From Campylobacter sp. LR291e (GTDB lineage Bacteria; Campylobacterota; Campylobacteria; Campylobacterales; Campylobacteraceae): a stretch of 44,539 bases of DNA. The stretch is from assembly GCF_008633915.1 (NCBI RefSeq), contig NZ_VJNV01000012.1, positions 1 to 44,539 of the forward strand, written 5' to 3'. The position numbers and the translations under genes were made by a program. Within the stretch, counting starts at the first letter, position 1; each line of letters begins with the position of its first letter. The notes beneath the pieces were generated by a model. It was given only the letters and a program-made list of their open reading frames with translations, had not been told where the DNA came from and ran no database searches. This document shows, piece after piece, positions 1-9,151 of the stretch.

Positions 1-87
1 AGCAATTTTCAAACTTTTTTTGTCTTGGTTTAAATGGAAAATGTGTGGAAATTAGAAGTTTTAGAATTTTGTATTATGGTTGTAAAA

Positions 88-405
88 ATGAATTATATAA
101 TTTGTAATAAACTTGATGGACTTGGGACTAGACTAAGTGCTGTATGTTACAATCTCTATTTAGTAAATATATTTGGCGATAAAAATTGTTTTAAGTTTAT
201 AAGGTTAAAAAATTCATTAAAAGAGACAAATTATAGACCTCTTGAAAGTTATTTTGATTATAAAGAAGCCTTAAAGATAAAGGAATATTTTTCTTATCAA
301 TTAGGACTTGCTTTTATAAAAGCTTATAAAAATAAATGGCGTGGATATTTGATTAAGTTTTATTTTAAAGATAGAACAGAGTTAAAGGCAAGGTATAAAA
401 AATGA
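88..405 (+). pseudogene. Remnant capsule/LOS sugar-transferase-like gene
   Basis: A reading frame of about 105 codons starts at the ATG at 88; an in-frame ATG at 34 is less likely because the motif MNYIICNKLDGLGTRL looks like a natural N-terminus. That start, with a GLG turn followed by an aliphatic helix, resembles the beginning of Campylobacter surface-glycan transferases. The end (SYQLG, KAYKNKWRGYLIKFYF) resembles the C-terminal tail of the same sort of protein. Such enzymes are usually several hundred residues long, so the middle seems to have been lost in frame. It overlaps manC by the ATGA at 402-405. I cannot name a donor or acceptor. An intact small protein of unknown function is the alternative. 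Confidence 0.5.
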
Positions 406-1790
406 AAAAAATGGTAAATATCATACTTTGCGGAGGCAGTGGTACTAGGCTTTGGCCCTTAAGTAGAACCTTTATGCCTAAGCAATTTTTGCAAATTTTT
501 GACAATTTTTCCTTGTTTCAACTTTGCTTCAAAAGAAATTTAAAGCTTTGCGATAAAACCTTGATAGTTTCAAATATTTCTCAATACTTTTTAGCACTTG
601 ACCAAATCAATGAACTTAATGAAAATTCCAACACTTCTTATATATTAGAACCCTTTGGTAAAAATACAGCCCCTGCCATTAGCCTAGCTTGTTTATCCTT
701 AAATAAGGATGATATTGTCTTAGTTACTCCAAGTGACCATTTAATAAAAGATGAAGAAGCCTATCAAAAGGCAGTTTTAAAGGCTAAGGAGTTAGCAGAA
801 CAAAATTTTTTAGTTACTTTTGGGATAACTTGTGATTTTGTATCAACGGGTTATGGATACATTAAATTTAAAAATGAAAACGAGGTTTGTGGCTTTTTTG
901 AAAAGCCTGATTTTCAAAGGGCACAAGAATTTGTAGAGTCAAAAGAATATTTATTTAATTCGGGCATGTTTGCCTTTAAGGTTGGTTTTTTCTTAGAACA
1001 AATGCAAAAATTTGCACCCGATATTTATGAAAGTTCTTTAAATGCCTTTAATAACGCCTTAAAGCAAGAAAATTTAGTAAAAATTTATGAAAAAGATATG
1101 CAAGAACTTCCAAATTTAAGCATTGATTATGCCTTAATGGAAAAATCAGGCTCAATCAAGGTCGTTAAAAGCGATATAAGATGGAGTGATGTTGGTAGTT
1201 TTGAGTCTTTGTCTAAGGAATTTAAAAGCGATAAAAATGGCAATTTTAACAACGCAAAGGGTATATTTTTAGATTCTTATAATAATTTTGTCTTGGCAAA
1301 TAAAAAATTTATAGCCACCATTGACATTAATGATTTAATGATTATTGACACCGATGATGCCTTGCTTATTGGTAAAAAAGAGTCAGCTCAAAGGGTAAAA
1401 GAAATTTATGAAAATATCAAAAATGATGATATAGGAACGACCCCTATAACCATGCACAGACCTTGGGGTACTTATACTACTTTAGAAGATGAAAAGGGCT
1501 ATAAGATAAAAAGGATAGTGGTTAGACCTGGAAAAAGGCTTTCTTTACAAAAGCATTTTCATAGAAACGAACACTGGATAGTTTTAAGTGGTACGGCTAG
1601 TGTGCAAGTAGAAGATGAAATAAGACTTGTTAGGCCAAATGAGTCAATTTATGTAAAAATGGGGCATACTCACAGACTTAGCAATGAGGGCAAAATTCCA
1701 GTTGTCTTAATAGAGGTTCAAGTTGGAGAATACACAAAAGAAGATGACATAGTAAGAATAGAAGATGATTTTAACAGAGGTAAATTATGA
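402..1790 (+). CDS. manC: Bifunctional mannose-1-phosphate guanylyltransferase / mannose-6-phosphate isomerase
   Basis: Makes GDP-mannose from mannose-1-P and GTP; the C-terminal isomerase links fructose-6-P to mannose-6-P. The 462 residues match the type II enzyme. The nucleotidyltransferase signature [12 protein letters not shown] is at residues 11-22, FFEKPD lies near 165 and NSGMF follows. The cupin isomerase domain starts at HRPWGTY (about 352), with the metal-site stretch [11 protein letters not shown] at about 381-391. Its size and second domain separate it from the single-domain heptose enzyme HddC. The start overlaps the preceding stop (ATGA), and the stop overlaps the gmd start (ATGA at 1787-1790), so the genes are likely translationally coupled. 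It indicates a mannose-derived activated sugar in this locus. Confidence 0.93.
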   Translation: MKKMVNIILCGGSGTRLWPLSRTFMPKQFLQIFDNFSLFQLCFKRNLKLCDKTLIVSNISQYFLALDQINELNENSNTSYILEPFGKNTAPAISLACLSLNKDDIVLVTPSDHLIKDEEAYQKAVLKAKELAEQNFLVTFGITCDFVSTGYGYIKFKNENEVCGFFEKPDFQRAQEFVESKEYLFNSGMFAFKVGFFLEQMQKFAPDIYESSLNAFNNALKQENLVKIYEKDMQELPNLSIDYALMEKSGSIKVVKSDIRWSDVGSFESLSKEFKSDKNGNFNNAKGIFLDSYNNFVLANKKFIATIDINDLMIIDTDDALLIGKKESAQRVKEIYENIKNDDIGTTPITMHRPWGTYTTLEDEKGYKIKRIVVRPGKRLSLQKHFHRNEHWIVLSGTASVQVEDEIRLVRPNESIYVKMGHTHRLSNEGKIPVVLIEVQVGEYTKEDDIVRIEDDFNRGKL

Positions 1791-2923
1791 AAAAGGCTTT
1801 AATTACAGGGGTTACAGGTCAAGATGGGGCTTATTTGTCCGAGTTTTTATTAAAAAAGGGATACGAAGTACATGGCATAAAAAGAAGGTCTTCGCTTTTT
1901 AATACTGATAGAATAGACCATTTATTTGAAGGTCATCATAGTAAAGATAGCAAATTTCACTTACACTTTGGGGATATGACAGATTCTATGAATTTAACAA
2001 AGTTAATAGCCCAAATTCAACCTGATGAAATTTATAATCTAGCAGCAATGTCTCATGTAGGGGTTAGTTTTGAAACGCCAGAATATACAGCAAATGCCGA
2101 TGGAGTTGGAACTTTAAGAATTTTGGATGCAGTTAGATTTTTAGGACTTATTGAAAAAACTAGAATTTATCAAGCTTCAACTAGTGAATTATATGGCAAG
2201 GTACAAGAAATTCCACAAAATGAAAACACCCCTTTTTATCCAAGGAGCCCTTATGCAGTGGCAAAAATGTATGCTTATTGGATTACTATAAATTATAGAG
2301 AAGCTTATAATATCTTTGCTTGTAATGGAATTTTATTTAACCATGAAAGCCCTGTTAGAGGTGAAACCTTTGTAACCAGAAAAATCACTCGTGCAGCATC
2401 TAAAATAGCCTTAAATTTGCAAGATAAGTTATATTTAGGAAATTTGGACGCAAAAAGGGATTGGGGACATGCAAAAGATTATATAAAAATGATGTGGTTA
2501 ATTTTACAATACGAAAAGGCAGAAGACTGGGTAATAGCCACGGGTCAAACTACTATGGTGCGTGATTTTGTAAGACTTGCTTTTGAATATTGTGGAATAA
2601 AGCTTGATTTTAAGGGCAGTGGCTTAGATGAAAAGGGAATAATTGATGATTTAGACCTAAATAGGGCTAGTGAGCTTGGGCTTGATTTTAGCCATTTACA
2701 AAAGGGGCAAGTAGTAGTTGAGGTTGATAAAAGGTATTTTAGACCAACTGAGGTGGATATATTGCTTGGTGACCCTAGTAAAGCAGAAAAAAAATTAGGG
2801 TGGAGTAGAGAGTTTAACTTGCAAGATTTGGTAAATGATATGATGAAAAGTGATTTAAAAATGATGAAAAAAGATGTTTATCTTAAAAATGGTGGTTATA
2901 CCATTTTAAGATATTTTGAATAA
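1787..2923 (+). CDS. gmd: GDP-mannose 4,6-dehydratase
   Basis: NADP-dependent SDR that turns GDP-D-mannose into GDP-4-keto-6-deoxy-D-mannose, the branch point for fucose, colitose, perosamine and related sugars. The cofactor loop GVTGQDG is at residues 8-14. The catalytic set is T132, S133, E134 (STSELYG) with Y156 and K160 (YAVAK). [14 protein letters not shown] is the family's cofactor-binding segment. The 378 residues fit hexose-type Gmd; the heptose homologue DmhA/WcbK is, as I recall, shorter. Together with manC this supports mannose as the substrate, although heptose cannot be fully excluded. It overlaps manC by four bases and is followed after ten bases by the first methyltransferase gene. 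Confidence 0.93.
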   Translation: MKKALITGVTGQDGAYLSEFLLKKGYEVHGIKRRSSLFNTDRIDHLFEGHHSKDSKFHLHFGDMTDSMNLTKLIAQIQPDEIYNLAAMSHVGVSFETPEYTANADGVGTLRILDAVRFLGLIEKTRIYQASTSELYGKVQEIPQNENTPFYPRSPYAVAKMYAYWITINYREAYNIFACNGILFNHESPVRGETFVTRKITRAASKIALNLQDKLYLGNLDAKRDWGHAKDYIKMMWLILQYEKAEDWVIATGQTTMVRDFVRLAFEYCGIKLDFKGSGLDEKGIIDDLDLNRASELGLDFSHLQKGQVVVEVDKRYFRPTEVDILLGDPSKAEKKLGWSREFNLQDLVNDMMKSDLKMMKKDVYLKNGGYTILRYFE

Positions 2924-2933
2924 GGAGCTAAAA

Positions 2934-3862
2934 ATGCAAACGTTTTTGCAAAATTTAAATGAAAAATTAAAACTAAATAACGAATTAAACTACCAGCTTT
3001 TAATGTCACAAATCATTTTAAATTTAAGCATTGATAAAAAAGACAAAGAACTTTTATTATTATTGCTTCAAAATAGGGATAAAAATTATATTAGAATTAA
3101 TCATAATGAGGGGTGTTTTGAAAATGTAAAAAGCTATCTAAGGCTTTTAAGACCATTAAAGCTACCTAGAAAAAATTTAACTCGCATAGGTGGCAAGAAC
3201 GATGGAGGCTATGTAATGCACTCAATGGGGGGGGGGATTTGAGTAAGATAAAAGCCCTTTCTCTTGGGGTAAGTGAGCATTCTCCTTGGGATTTGGAAAT
3301 GGCAAATTTAGGCGTTAAGGTTATAGAGTATGATGCAAGTATACAAAACTCACCTTATAAGCATGAAAATATAAGCTTTCATAAGAAATTTATATCAAAT
3401 AAAAACGATGATTTAAATATCACCTTTGAGAAAGTTTTAAAGGATAATGAGCTTAAAGGTGATGAAAATATCTTGCAATGTGATATAGAAAATAGCGAAT
3501 GGGATATGCTAGAAAATTTAGATATAAGGGAGCTAAAAAGGTATTTTTCTCAAATTATCTTTGAATTTCATGGGTGTAATCCAGAAGAATCAAGTGGCTT
3601 TGAAAAAAGGATAAAGATTTTAAATAAATTAAATAGCGAATTTACGCCCTTTCATACGCATTTAAATAACCATGGAAAAATTTTTTATTCTAGGGGCTTA
3701 TTTTTTAGTACTACCATTGAAGTAAGCTTTTTAAGAAAGGATATAGCAAGTAAGTATAAGCAAGTTTATTATAAAAAGGGTGGAAATATAAAGAATTTAG
3801 ATTATCCAAGTGTGCCATATAATCCAGAATTACCACTTTATTTTGAAAGGCTTGATAGGTGA
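2934..3862 (+). CDS. Phase-variable FkbM-like methyltransferase, out of frame as sequenced
   Basis: Two overlapping frames form one gene split at a run of ten G (3227-3236). The first frame, from the ATG at 2934 with a good GGAG ribosome site, ends at the TGA at 3240-3242. The second continues to 3862. One extra G or two fewer (G11 or G8) would join them into about 309 residues reading through MGGGDLSKIKALSLG. Downstream, SLGVSEHSPWDLEMANLG followed by EYDAS looks like the SAM-binding motif I region, and LQCDIENSEWDML matches the FkbM-type acidic loop. It probably methylates a capsule sugar or substituent; the acceptor is unknown. The stop overlaps the GTG start of the next gene. As sequenced only about 100 residues are made, without the SAM domain. 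Confidence 0.8.
3227..3236. repeat. Poly-G tract, G10, inside methyltransferase gene
   Basis: Ten consecutive G at codons near residue 98 of the methyltransferase gene. By codon counting G8 or G11 restores the frame, so the present length is an OFF state. Slipped-strand length change at runs like this is the standard phase-variation mechanism in Campylobacter surface loci. Confidence 0.95.
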
Positions 3863-4833
3863 AGACTATATTTTTAACAGGCGGTAGAGGCATGGTAGGG
3901 CAAAACATATTAAAATGTGAATTTGCTAAAAATTATAAAATTTTAGCCCCTAGTAAGTATGAGTTAAATTTATTAGATAAAGGGGCAATTGATAGCTTTT
4001 TAAAGGCAAATAAAATTGATTATGTAATCCATGCAGCAGGGCTAGTTGGGGGCATTGCAGCAAATGTAGCAAATCCTGTTAAGTTTTTAGTACATAATGC
4101 TTATATGGGTTTAAATTTAATAACTTCTTGCTTTGAAAATAATATAAAAAATTTTTTAAATTTAGCAAGTTCGTGCATGTACCCAAAGGATTTTAACGGG
4201 CTTTTAAAAGAAAATTTAATTTTGAGTGCTAGTTTAGAACCTACAAATGAAGGCTATGCCTTGGCTAAGATTTTAAATACTAGGCTTTGTGAGTATATAA
4301 ACAAAGAAGATAAAAATAAAACTTATAAGACCTTGATACCTTGTAATCTATATGGCAAATTTGATAAATTTGACAAAAACGCCCATTTAATCCCAGCTAT
4401 CATTGCAAAAATTCATTTTGCTAAAAGCAATGATTTAAATATAGTTGAAATTTGGGGGGATGGTAGTGCAAAAAGGGAATTTATGTATGCAAGTGACTTA
4501 GCTAAAATTTGCTTTTTTTCGCTTGAAAATTTTAATAACCTGCCAAATAATTTAAATGTAGGCACGGGAAAGGATTATAGTATTTTGCAGTACTATAAAA
4601 TAGTAGCTAGGGTGCTTGGTTATAAAGGAGAATTTAGTTTTGATTTAACTAAGCCTGTTGGAATGAAGCAAAAATTGCTTGATATTTCTAAGTTAAAAGC
4701 CCTTGGCTTTGACACTTATACTAATTTAGAAAGAGGAATTATGCAAACTTATGAGTATTATAAAAGTACCTTAACGGGGGGGGGATTAGGTCTTAACAAA
4801 ACCACAAAACAAATCCCTAGCAAGGTGGCGTAA
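3859..4833 (+). CDS. fcl: GDP-L-fucose-synthase-like epimerase/reductase
   Basis: SDR related to GDP-L-fucose synthase, which epimerises C3 and C5 of GDP-4-keto-6-deoxymannose and then reduces C4. The cofactor loop is TGGRGMVGQ at residues 7-15. The residues known to be catalytic in the E. coli enzyme have clear equivalents: C106 in SSCMYP, Y133 and K137 in YALAK, and H176 in NAHLIPA. A full epimerase/reductase is therefore plausible; a GDP-colitose synthase is the main alternative given the ColD-like gene downstream. It starts with GTG at 3859, overlapping the previous stop. A G9 run at 4776-4784 lies near the 3' end. As sequenced, the frame runs through it and stops at 4831-4833, directly before the next ATG. 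Confidence 0.82.
   Translation: MKTIFLTGGRGMVGQNILKCEFAKNYKILAPSKYELNLLDKGAIDSFLKANKIDYVIHAAGLVGGIAANVANPVKFLVHNAYMGLNLITSCFENNIKNFLNLASSCMYPKDFNGLLKENLILSASLEPTNEGYALAKILNTRLCEYINKEDKNKTYKTLIPCNLYGKFDKFDKNAHLIPAIIAKIHFAKSNDLNIVEIWGDGSAKREFMYASDLAKICFFSLENFNNLPNNLNVGTGKDYSILQYYKIVARVLGYKGEFSFDLTKPVGMKQKLLDISKLKALGFDTYTNLERGIMQTYEYYKSTLTGGGLGLNKTTKQIPSKVA
4776..4784. repeat. Poly-G tract, G9, at the 3' end of fcl
   Basis: Nine G in the last 20 codons of fcl. G9 gives the long form ending at 4833 next to the following start codon. G10 would stop at 4794-4796 and G8 at 4787-4789. The catalytic domain is intact in every case; only a C-terminal tail of about 15 residues and the stop position change. 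Confidence 0.9.
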
Positions 4834-5364
4834 ATGGGATTTAGTTTTGATATACAAGAATCTAAGTTAGCAGGGGTTTTTATAATAAAACCAAATATAG
4901 CTTGGGATAACAGAGGTAGTATTTATACTTCATTTTACAAAGATGACATAGAAAAGCTTTTACCAAAGAATCTTTTTTTTAAACACGATAAATTTTCCCT
5001 ATCTTGCAAAAATGTTTTAAGAGGAATTCATGGAGACTCTAAGTCCTATAAATTAGTAAGTTGCGTTTATGGGGAGATTATTCAAGTTGTAGTTGATTTA
5101 AGAAAGGAAAGTCCTACCTATCTAAAATGGGAAAAATTTATCATAAATAAAGACAATCAACTTTTTATTTTAATGCCACCAAATATGGGTAATGCGTATT
5201 TTGTAAAATCTAACGAAGCTTTGTATCATTATAAATATGCTTATACAGGCGAGTACCTTGACGTACATGAGCAATTTAGTCTTGCTTACAATGATAAAAG
5301 CATTAATATAAACTGGGGCGATATAGATCCTATATTAAGTAGTAGAGACCTTAACCATGGATAG
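4834..5364 (+). CDS. RmlC-like GDP-4-keto-6-deoxy-sugar epimerase (Cj1430 type)
   Basis: Cupin-fold epimerase of the dTDP-4-keto-rhamnose 3,5-epimerase family, closest by eye to C. jejuni Cj1430 (MlghB/DdahB), which acts on GDP-4-keto-6-deoxyheptose. The 176 residues match that size. The family signature RGIHGDSK is at residues 63-70, with H66 as the expected base. A conserved tyrosine-rich strand lies near residues 131-137 and the end WGDIDPILSSRD is typical. Here the partner is a hexose-type Gmd, so the substrate is more likely a 4-keto-6-deoxyhexose; that is inference. Its ATG directly follows the fcl stop, and it overlaps the next gene by eight bases. A paralogue lies at 11474-12010. Confidence 0.82.
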   Translation: MGFSFDIQESKLAGVFIIKPNIAWDNRGSIYTSFYKDDIEKLLPKNLFFKHDKFSLSCKNVLRGIHGDSKSYKLVSCVYGEIIQVVVDLRKESPTYLKWEKFIINKDNQLFILMPPNMGNAYFVKSNEALYHYKYAYTGEYLDVHEQFSLAYNDKSININWGDIDPILSSRDLNHG

Positions 5365-6421
5365 TAAAATTTACATTGCAGGGCACATGGGAAGTGGTGG
5401 AAGTGCTATAAAGGAGTATTTATTAAAAAATGGCTATACGAATTTAGTATATAAAAATCACAAAGAATTAGATTTAACAAATCAAAAAGCAGTAAGCGAG
5501 TTTTTTAAAAGTGAAAAACCTGATTTTGTATTTTTATGTGCAGTTTTACCATGTGGGGTTGCAAATACCTTACAAAAGGCTGATTTTTTATATGTAAATA
5601 CCATGATAGCAAATAATATTTTATACAGTGCTTATGAAAATAAGATTAAAAAGCTTATTTGTTATGGTTCAGGCTATATGTATGCAAAAAATGCTATAAA
5701 CCCTATAAAAGAAGAAAGCTTGCTTGATTCAAAGTTAGAAAAAAGCGTGAGTTATTATGGGCTTTCAAAAATTCATACAGCTATGCTTTGCGAGGCCTTT
5801 AACTTACAATATAACACAAATTTTTTATGTCTAGCCTTAAATAATCTTTATGGCATAAGTGCAAATTTTGACCTTGCAAATGCTAGGGTTTTACCTGCTT
5901 TGCTTAGAAAATTTCACCTTGCAAGATTGTTAGAAGAAGATAAAGAAGATTTAGTTTTAAAAGATTTAAATATGAGCTTAAAGGATGCTAAAAAATACCT
6001 TAGTGATTTTAGCATAAGCAAAGAAAGCGTAGAAATTTGGGGAACAGGACAGACTAGAAGGGAATTTTTACACAGCCAAGACTTTGCAAGTGCGTCCTTT
6101 TATGTAATGCAAAATGTGGATTTTAAGGACTTAAAGGATAATGCCTTGCTTAATATAGGAAGTGGGGTGGATTATTCCATAAAAGAAGTTGCCTTAATGG
6201 TTAAAAAGATAGTTGGCTTTAATGGGGACTTAGTATTTAATGCTAATAAGCCAGATAACACAATGCCTCGTCTCATGGATACTTCAAAGATAAATTCACT
6301 TGGATGGAAAAGTAAAATTGACTTAGAAAGGGGTATTAAAATGATGTATGAGTGGTATAAAAACACTTATGGGGGGGGGGATTTAGTTCTTAACAATTTA
6401 ATCTTCCTTAAAAGTGCTTAG
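5357..6421 (+). CDS. Fcl-like C4 reductase of the Cj1428/WcaG type
   Basis: 354-residue SDR with cofactor loop IAGHMGSGG (about 7-15) and active-site Y134 and K138 (YGLSK). Its sequence looks like C. jejuni Cj1428 (MlghC), the C4 reductase that completes the modified GDP-heptose. Compared with the Fcl-like enzyme at 3859, the epimerisation residues are missing: the cysteine position is Y107 (SGYMYA) and the histidine position is R177 (NARVLPA). I infer reduction only, with epimerisation supplied by the RmlC-like proteins. A G10 run (6371-6380) lies 14 codons before the stop. The stop TAG is the first part of TAGGAGG, which serves as the ribosome site of the next gene. Confidence 0.8.
   Translation: MDSKIYIAGHMGSGGSAIKEYLLKNGYTNLVYKNHKELDLTNQKAVSEFFKSEKPDFVFLCAVLPCGVANTLQKADFLYVNTMIANNILYSAYENKIKKLICYGSGYMYAKNAINPIKEESLLDSKLEKSVSYYGLSKIHTAMLCEAFNLQYNTNFLCLALNNLYGISANFDLANARVLPALLRKFHLARLLEEDKEDLVLKDLNMSLKDAKKYLSDFSISKESVEIWGTGQTRREFLHSQDFASASFYVMQNVDFKDLKDNALLNIGSGVDYSIKEVALMVKKIVGFNGDLVFNANKPDNTMPRLMDTSKINSLGWKSKIDLERGIKMMYEWYKNTYGGGDLVLNNLIFLKSA
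6371..6380. repeat. Poly-G tract, G10, at the 3' end of the reductase gene
   Basis: Ten G immediately after the TAT codon near the end of the reductase gene. G10 reads to 6421. G9 would stop at 6384-6386 and G11 at 6391-6393. The DNA after it (TCTTAACAA a few bases on) resembles that after the 4776 tract. Confidence 0.92.
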
Positions 6422-6430
6422 GAGGATTAA

Positions 6431-7483
6431 ATGAAATTATATGAATTTTTACAAAAAGACTATGAAGAAATTTGCGTTTTAAACCTTAAAAAACTAAAAA
6501 ATAAAACTATCTTAATAACGGGCAGTAATGGGCTAATAGGTAGTAATTTACTTTCTTTTTTATATTTTATAGACAAAAAAGAAAGGCTAAATTTAAAATT
6601 AATAGCCCATTCTTTTTCAAAGCCAAATTTAACTTTGCCAAGGGATGAAAATATCACTTATTTAAATTCTGATTTAAGTAAACAAGGCTTAAATGTAGAT
6701 TTTGATTATTTGATACACGCAGCAACTTACGCCCAACCTAAAAAGGTACTTCAAAATTTATATCAAAGCATAAATTTAAATGTAAATTCTTTTTATGAGT
6801 TATTACAAAGGGCAGAAAGTAATAAAGCTAAGGTTTTATTTTTAAGTTCATCTTCTATTTATGGCGAAGTGGATGATTCTTTGCATTTTGGTATAAGAGA
6901 GATTTATAAAGGCAATATTGATATAAGTAAAATTTCTTCTATTTATGGAGAAGCTAAAAGGATGGGAGAATTAATAGCCCAAAGTTTCGCTGATAAAATC
7001 GACATTAAAATTGCAAGAATTGCCATAGCCTATGGTCCTGGAGTTAAATTTGATGATAAAAGATTTATAGCTGAATTTATCAAAAAAGCCTTGATTTTAG
7101 GCAAAATTGAGATGATGGATAGTGGTCTTGCAAGTAGGCAAATTTGTTATATAAGCGATGCTATAGAAATGCTTTTAAATGTTTTGTTAAATGGCAAAGA
7201 AAGAATTTATAATATAAGTGGGGCATTTTATGGTGGATATGGGGCTAGGATAAAAGATATCGCCAAAATCATAGCAAAATATACAAATGCAAAGCTTATA
7301 AGCCCAAAAGAAGATAAGGGCGTTGAGGGTGCTTATAAAAACGTGGTTTTAGACATTAGCAAATATACAAACGAATTTGAAAAGGCTAATTTTAAATCGA
7401 TTGATTATGGCATTAAAAGAAGTATTGAGTATTTTCAAAGTTTTTTTGATAAAGAATTAAAAGGGGTGAAAAATGTTAAGTAA
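6431..7483 (+). CDS. NAD-dependent epimerase/dehydratase family protein (SDR)
   Basis: 350-residue extended SDR. After a 25-residue N-terminal extension comes the cofactor loop TGSNGLIGSN (30-39). Then come SSSSIYGE near 140-146 and the catalytic pair Y172 and K176 (YGEAK). The overall pattern is of nucleotide-sugar 4,6-dehydratases, decarboxylases and 4-epimerases; the exact reaction cannot be read from motifs. Its ribosome site AGGAGG lies at 6420-6425. Its 3' end overlaps the transketolase N-subunit start by 11 bases, so the two probably serve one pathway, for instance forming a keto sugar that the transketolase then extends or cleaves. Confidence 0.75.
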   Translation: MKLYEFLQKDYEEICVLNLKKLKNKTILITGSNGLIGSNLLSFLYFIDKKERLNLKLIAHSFSKPNLTLPRDENITYLNSDLSKQGLNVDFDYLIHAATYAQPKKVLQNLYQSINLNVNSFYELLQRAESNKAKVLFLSSSSIYGEVDDSLHFGIREIYKGNIDISKISSIYGEAKRMGELIAQSFADKIDIKIARIAIAYGPGVKFDDKRFIAEFIKKALILGKIEMMDSGLASRQICYISDAIEMLLNVLLNGKERIYNISGAFYGGYGARIKDIAKIIAKYTNAKLISPKEDKGVEGAYKNVVLDISKYTNEFEKANFKSIDYGIKRSIEYFQSFFDKELKGVKNVK

Positions 7484-8261
7484 GGAGTTAAGAAAAGACA
7501 TTTTAAAAATTTCAAATAAGGCTAAAAGTTCTCATATAGGCTCAAATCTTTCTTGCATAGATATCTTAATAGCCCTTTATTTTAAGGTAATGTATATAAA
7601 TAAAGAAGACTTTGCAAATAGGGATATTTTTATACTCTCAAAGGCCCATGCAGCTTTGTCTTTGTATGTTACGCTTTATCATAAAGGCTTTTTAAGCAAG
7701 GAAAGTTTAGATAGTTTTTATCAAAATAATGGCACTTTGCCAGCTCATTTAGATAAATTTAGCAATGAATTTATAGAAAGTTCAGCAGGAAGCCTAGGCC
7801 ATGGTTTGCCAATAGCCCTTGGAATTGCTTTGAGTTTAAAATTAAATTTTGAAAAGGGGGCTAAATTTAGAAAGGTCTTTTGTTTAATGGGTGATGGGGA
7901 AAGCCAAGAAGGTAGCGTTTGGGAGGCCATTATGTTAGCCCCTGTTTTAAGGCTTAATAACTTAAGGCTTTTAATTGATTATAACAACTTACAAGCCTAT
8001 GCTAGGACAAATGATATTTTGCCCTTAAATTCGCTAAGCGCTAAATTACTAGCATTTGGCTGGGAGGTTTTTGAGTGTGATGGGCATGATATAGAAAAAA
8101 TTTCTAGCTTGATTAATGATTATAAAGGTTCTAAGCCCTTATGTTTGATTTGCAAGACTATTAAAGGTAAGGGCGTTAGCTTTATGCAAGATAAATTGCA
8201 TTGGCATTATTACGCGTTAAGTGATGAAGAATTACAACTTGCCTTAGAGGAGTTAAAATGA
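7473..8261 (+). CDS. Transketolase, N-terminal (ThDP-binding) subunit
   Basis: 262 residues, the size of the first half of a split transketolase. The thiamine-diphosphate motif starts at GDGESQEG (140-147) and ends at NN (171-172). H58 in SKAHA and the GSLGHGLP stretch at about 106-113 are also typical. With the next gene it would form a heteromeric enzyme moving two-carbon ketol units between sugars. A split transketolase inside a glycan cluster is more likely dedicated to a special sugar than to central metabolism. The start lies inside the end of the SDR gene and the stop overlaps the next gene (ATGA at 8258-8261). Confidence 0.87.
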   Translation: MLSKELRKDILKISNKAKSSHIGSNLSCIDILIALYFKVMYINKEDFANRDIFILSKAHAALSLYVTLYHKGFLSKESLDSFYQNNGTLPAHLDKFSNEFIESSAGSLGHGLPIALGIALSLKLNFEKGAKFRKVFCLMGDGESQEGSVWEAIMLAPVLRLNNLRLLIDYNNLQAYARTNDILPLNSLSAKLLAFGWEVFECDGHDIEKISSLINDYKGSKPLCLICKTIKGKGVSFMQDKLHWHYYALSDEELQLALEELK

Positions 8262-9151
8262 GAAACGAGGTGGCAAAAATTATTATTAATACAGCAAAAA
8301 ATGATGAAAGATTATTTTTAGTAGCAGGGGATGCAGGGCTTGGTTTATGGGATGAATTTAAGCAAAATCAAAGGCAGTATTTTAACCCCGGCATTAACGA
8401 GGCTTGTTCTATAGGATTTTGTGCAGGCTTAGCATTAAGTGGTAGAAAGGCAATTTATTACAATATCGCCCCCTTTGTTTTAATGAGACCATACGAACAA
8501 GTAAGAAACGATATTTGCTACCAAGAATTACCCGTTATTTTAATAGCCATAGGAAGTGGACTAACTTATGCACCAAGTGGCATTACTCATTATGCAGTAG
8601 AAGACATAGGCTTAGCCTTAACCTTGTCAAATTTACAAATTTTTTCTCCAAGCGATAGCATAGAAGCAAGAAAAAGTTTTGAGTATGCTTATAAAAGCGA
8701 TAAGCCAAGTTATATTAGGCTTACAAAGGCAAATGACCCTATTTTACATAAGCAAGATATAAGAGATATTACTTCTTTGCAAATTCATTTAAGTGGAGAT
8801 AGTGATTGTTTAATAATAAGCCATTCTGTGATTATAAACGAGCTTTTTGATATAGCTAAAAGCTTAAATATTACCCTTGCAAGTTTGCCTTTTATAAATT
8901 CAAATAACATAGAAAATTTAAATTTTATGCATAAGTTTAAAACTATAATAGTAGTTGAAGAACATTTTAATTTTGGTGGTTTGGGTTCCTTTTTAGAATA
9001 TAAATTAAAAAGATATGTGCATAAAATAGGCATTAAAAATCACTTTATACACGAGATAGGAAAGCAAGATTTTTTAAGGAAAAAATTTCACCTTGATAAA
9101 GATAGCTTAGAAGTAACAATTAACAAAATTATAAAGGATGAAAGATGTTAA
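8258..9151 (+). CDS. Transketolase, C-terminal (pyrimidine-binding) subunit
   Basis: 297 residues, matching the second half of a transketolase: the PYR domain first, then the transketolase C-terminal domain. E48 in NPGINEACSIGF corresponds to the glutamate that activates the thiamine ring of the partner chain. RPYEQVRNDICY and GLTYAPSGITHYAVEDIG are typical of the PYR domain. EEHFNFGGLGSFLE (about 230-243) belongs to the C-terminal domain. It overlaps the N-subunit gene by four bases and the following methyltransferase start by seven. The sugar acceptor and ketol donor are unknown. Confidence 0.87.
   Translation: MRNEVAKIIINTAKNDERLFLVAGDAGLGLWDEFKQNQRQYFNPGINEACSIGFCAGLALSGRKAIYYNIAPFVLMRPYEQVRNDICYQELPVILIAIGSGLTYAPSGITHYAVEDIGLALTLSNLQIFSPSDSIEARKSFEYAYKSDKPSYIRLTKANDPILHKQDIRDITSLQIHLSGDSDCLIISHSVIINELFDIAKSLNITLASLPFINSNNIENLNFMHKFKTIIVVEEHFNFGGLGSFLEYKLKRYVHKIGIKNHFIHEIGKQDFLRKKFHLDKDSLEVTINKIIKDERC

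Noticed and set aside
402-1790. Heptose-1-phosphate guanylyltransferase (HddC) as in C. jejuni capsule loci
   Set aside because: HddC is about half this length and lacks the cupin isomerase domain seen here from residue 352.
1787-2923. GDP-mannoheptose dehydratase DmhA instead of Gmd
   Set aside because: Length and motifs fit hexose-type Gmd and manC is adjacent; kept only as a lesser alternative.
3227-3236. Frameshifts as plain sequencing errors
   Set aside because: Homopolymer miscalls are possible, but five long G runs in an AT-rich genome, all in surface-glycan genes, fit genuine contingency tracts; read-level data would settle each length.
3711-3908. Minus-strand ORF between the methyltransferase and fcl
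   Set aside because: Antisense shadow of two overlapping real genes, with no start signal.
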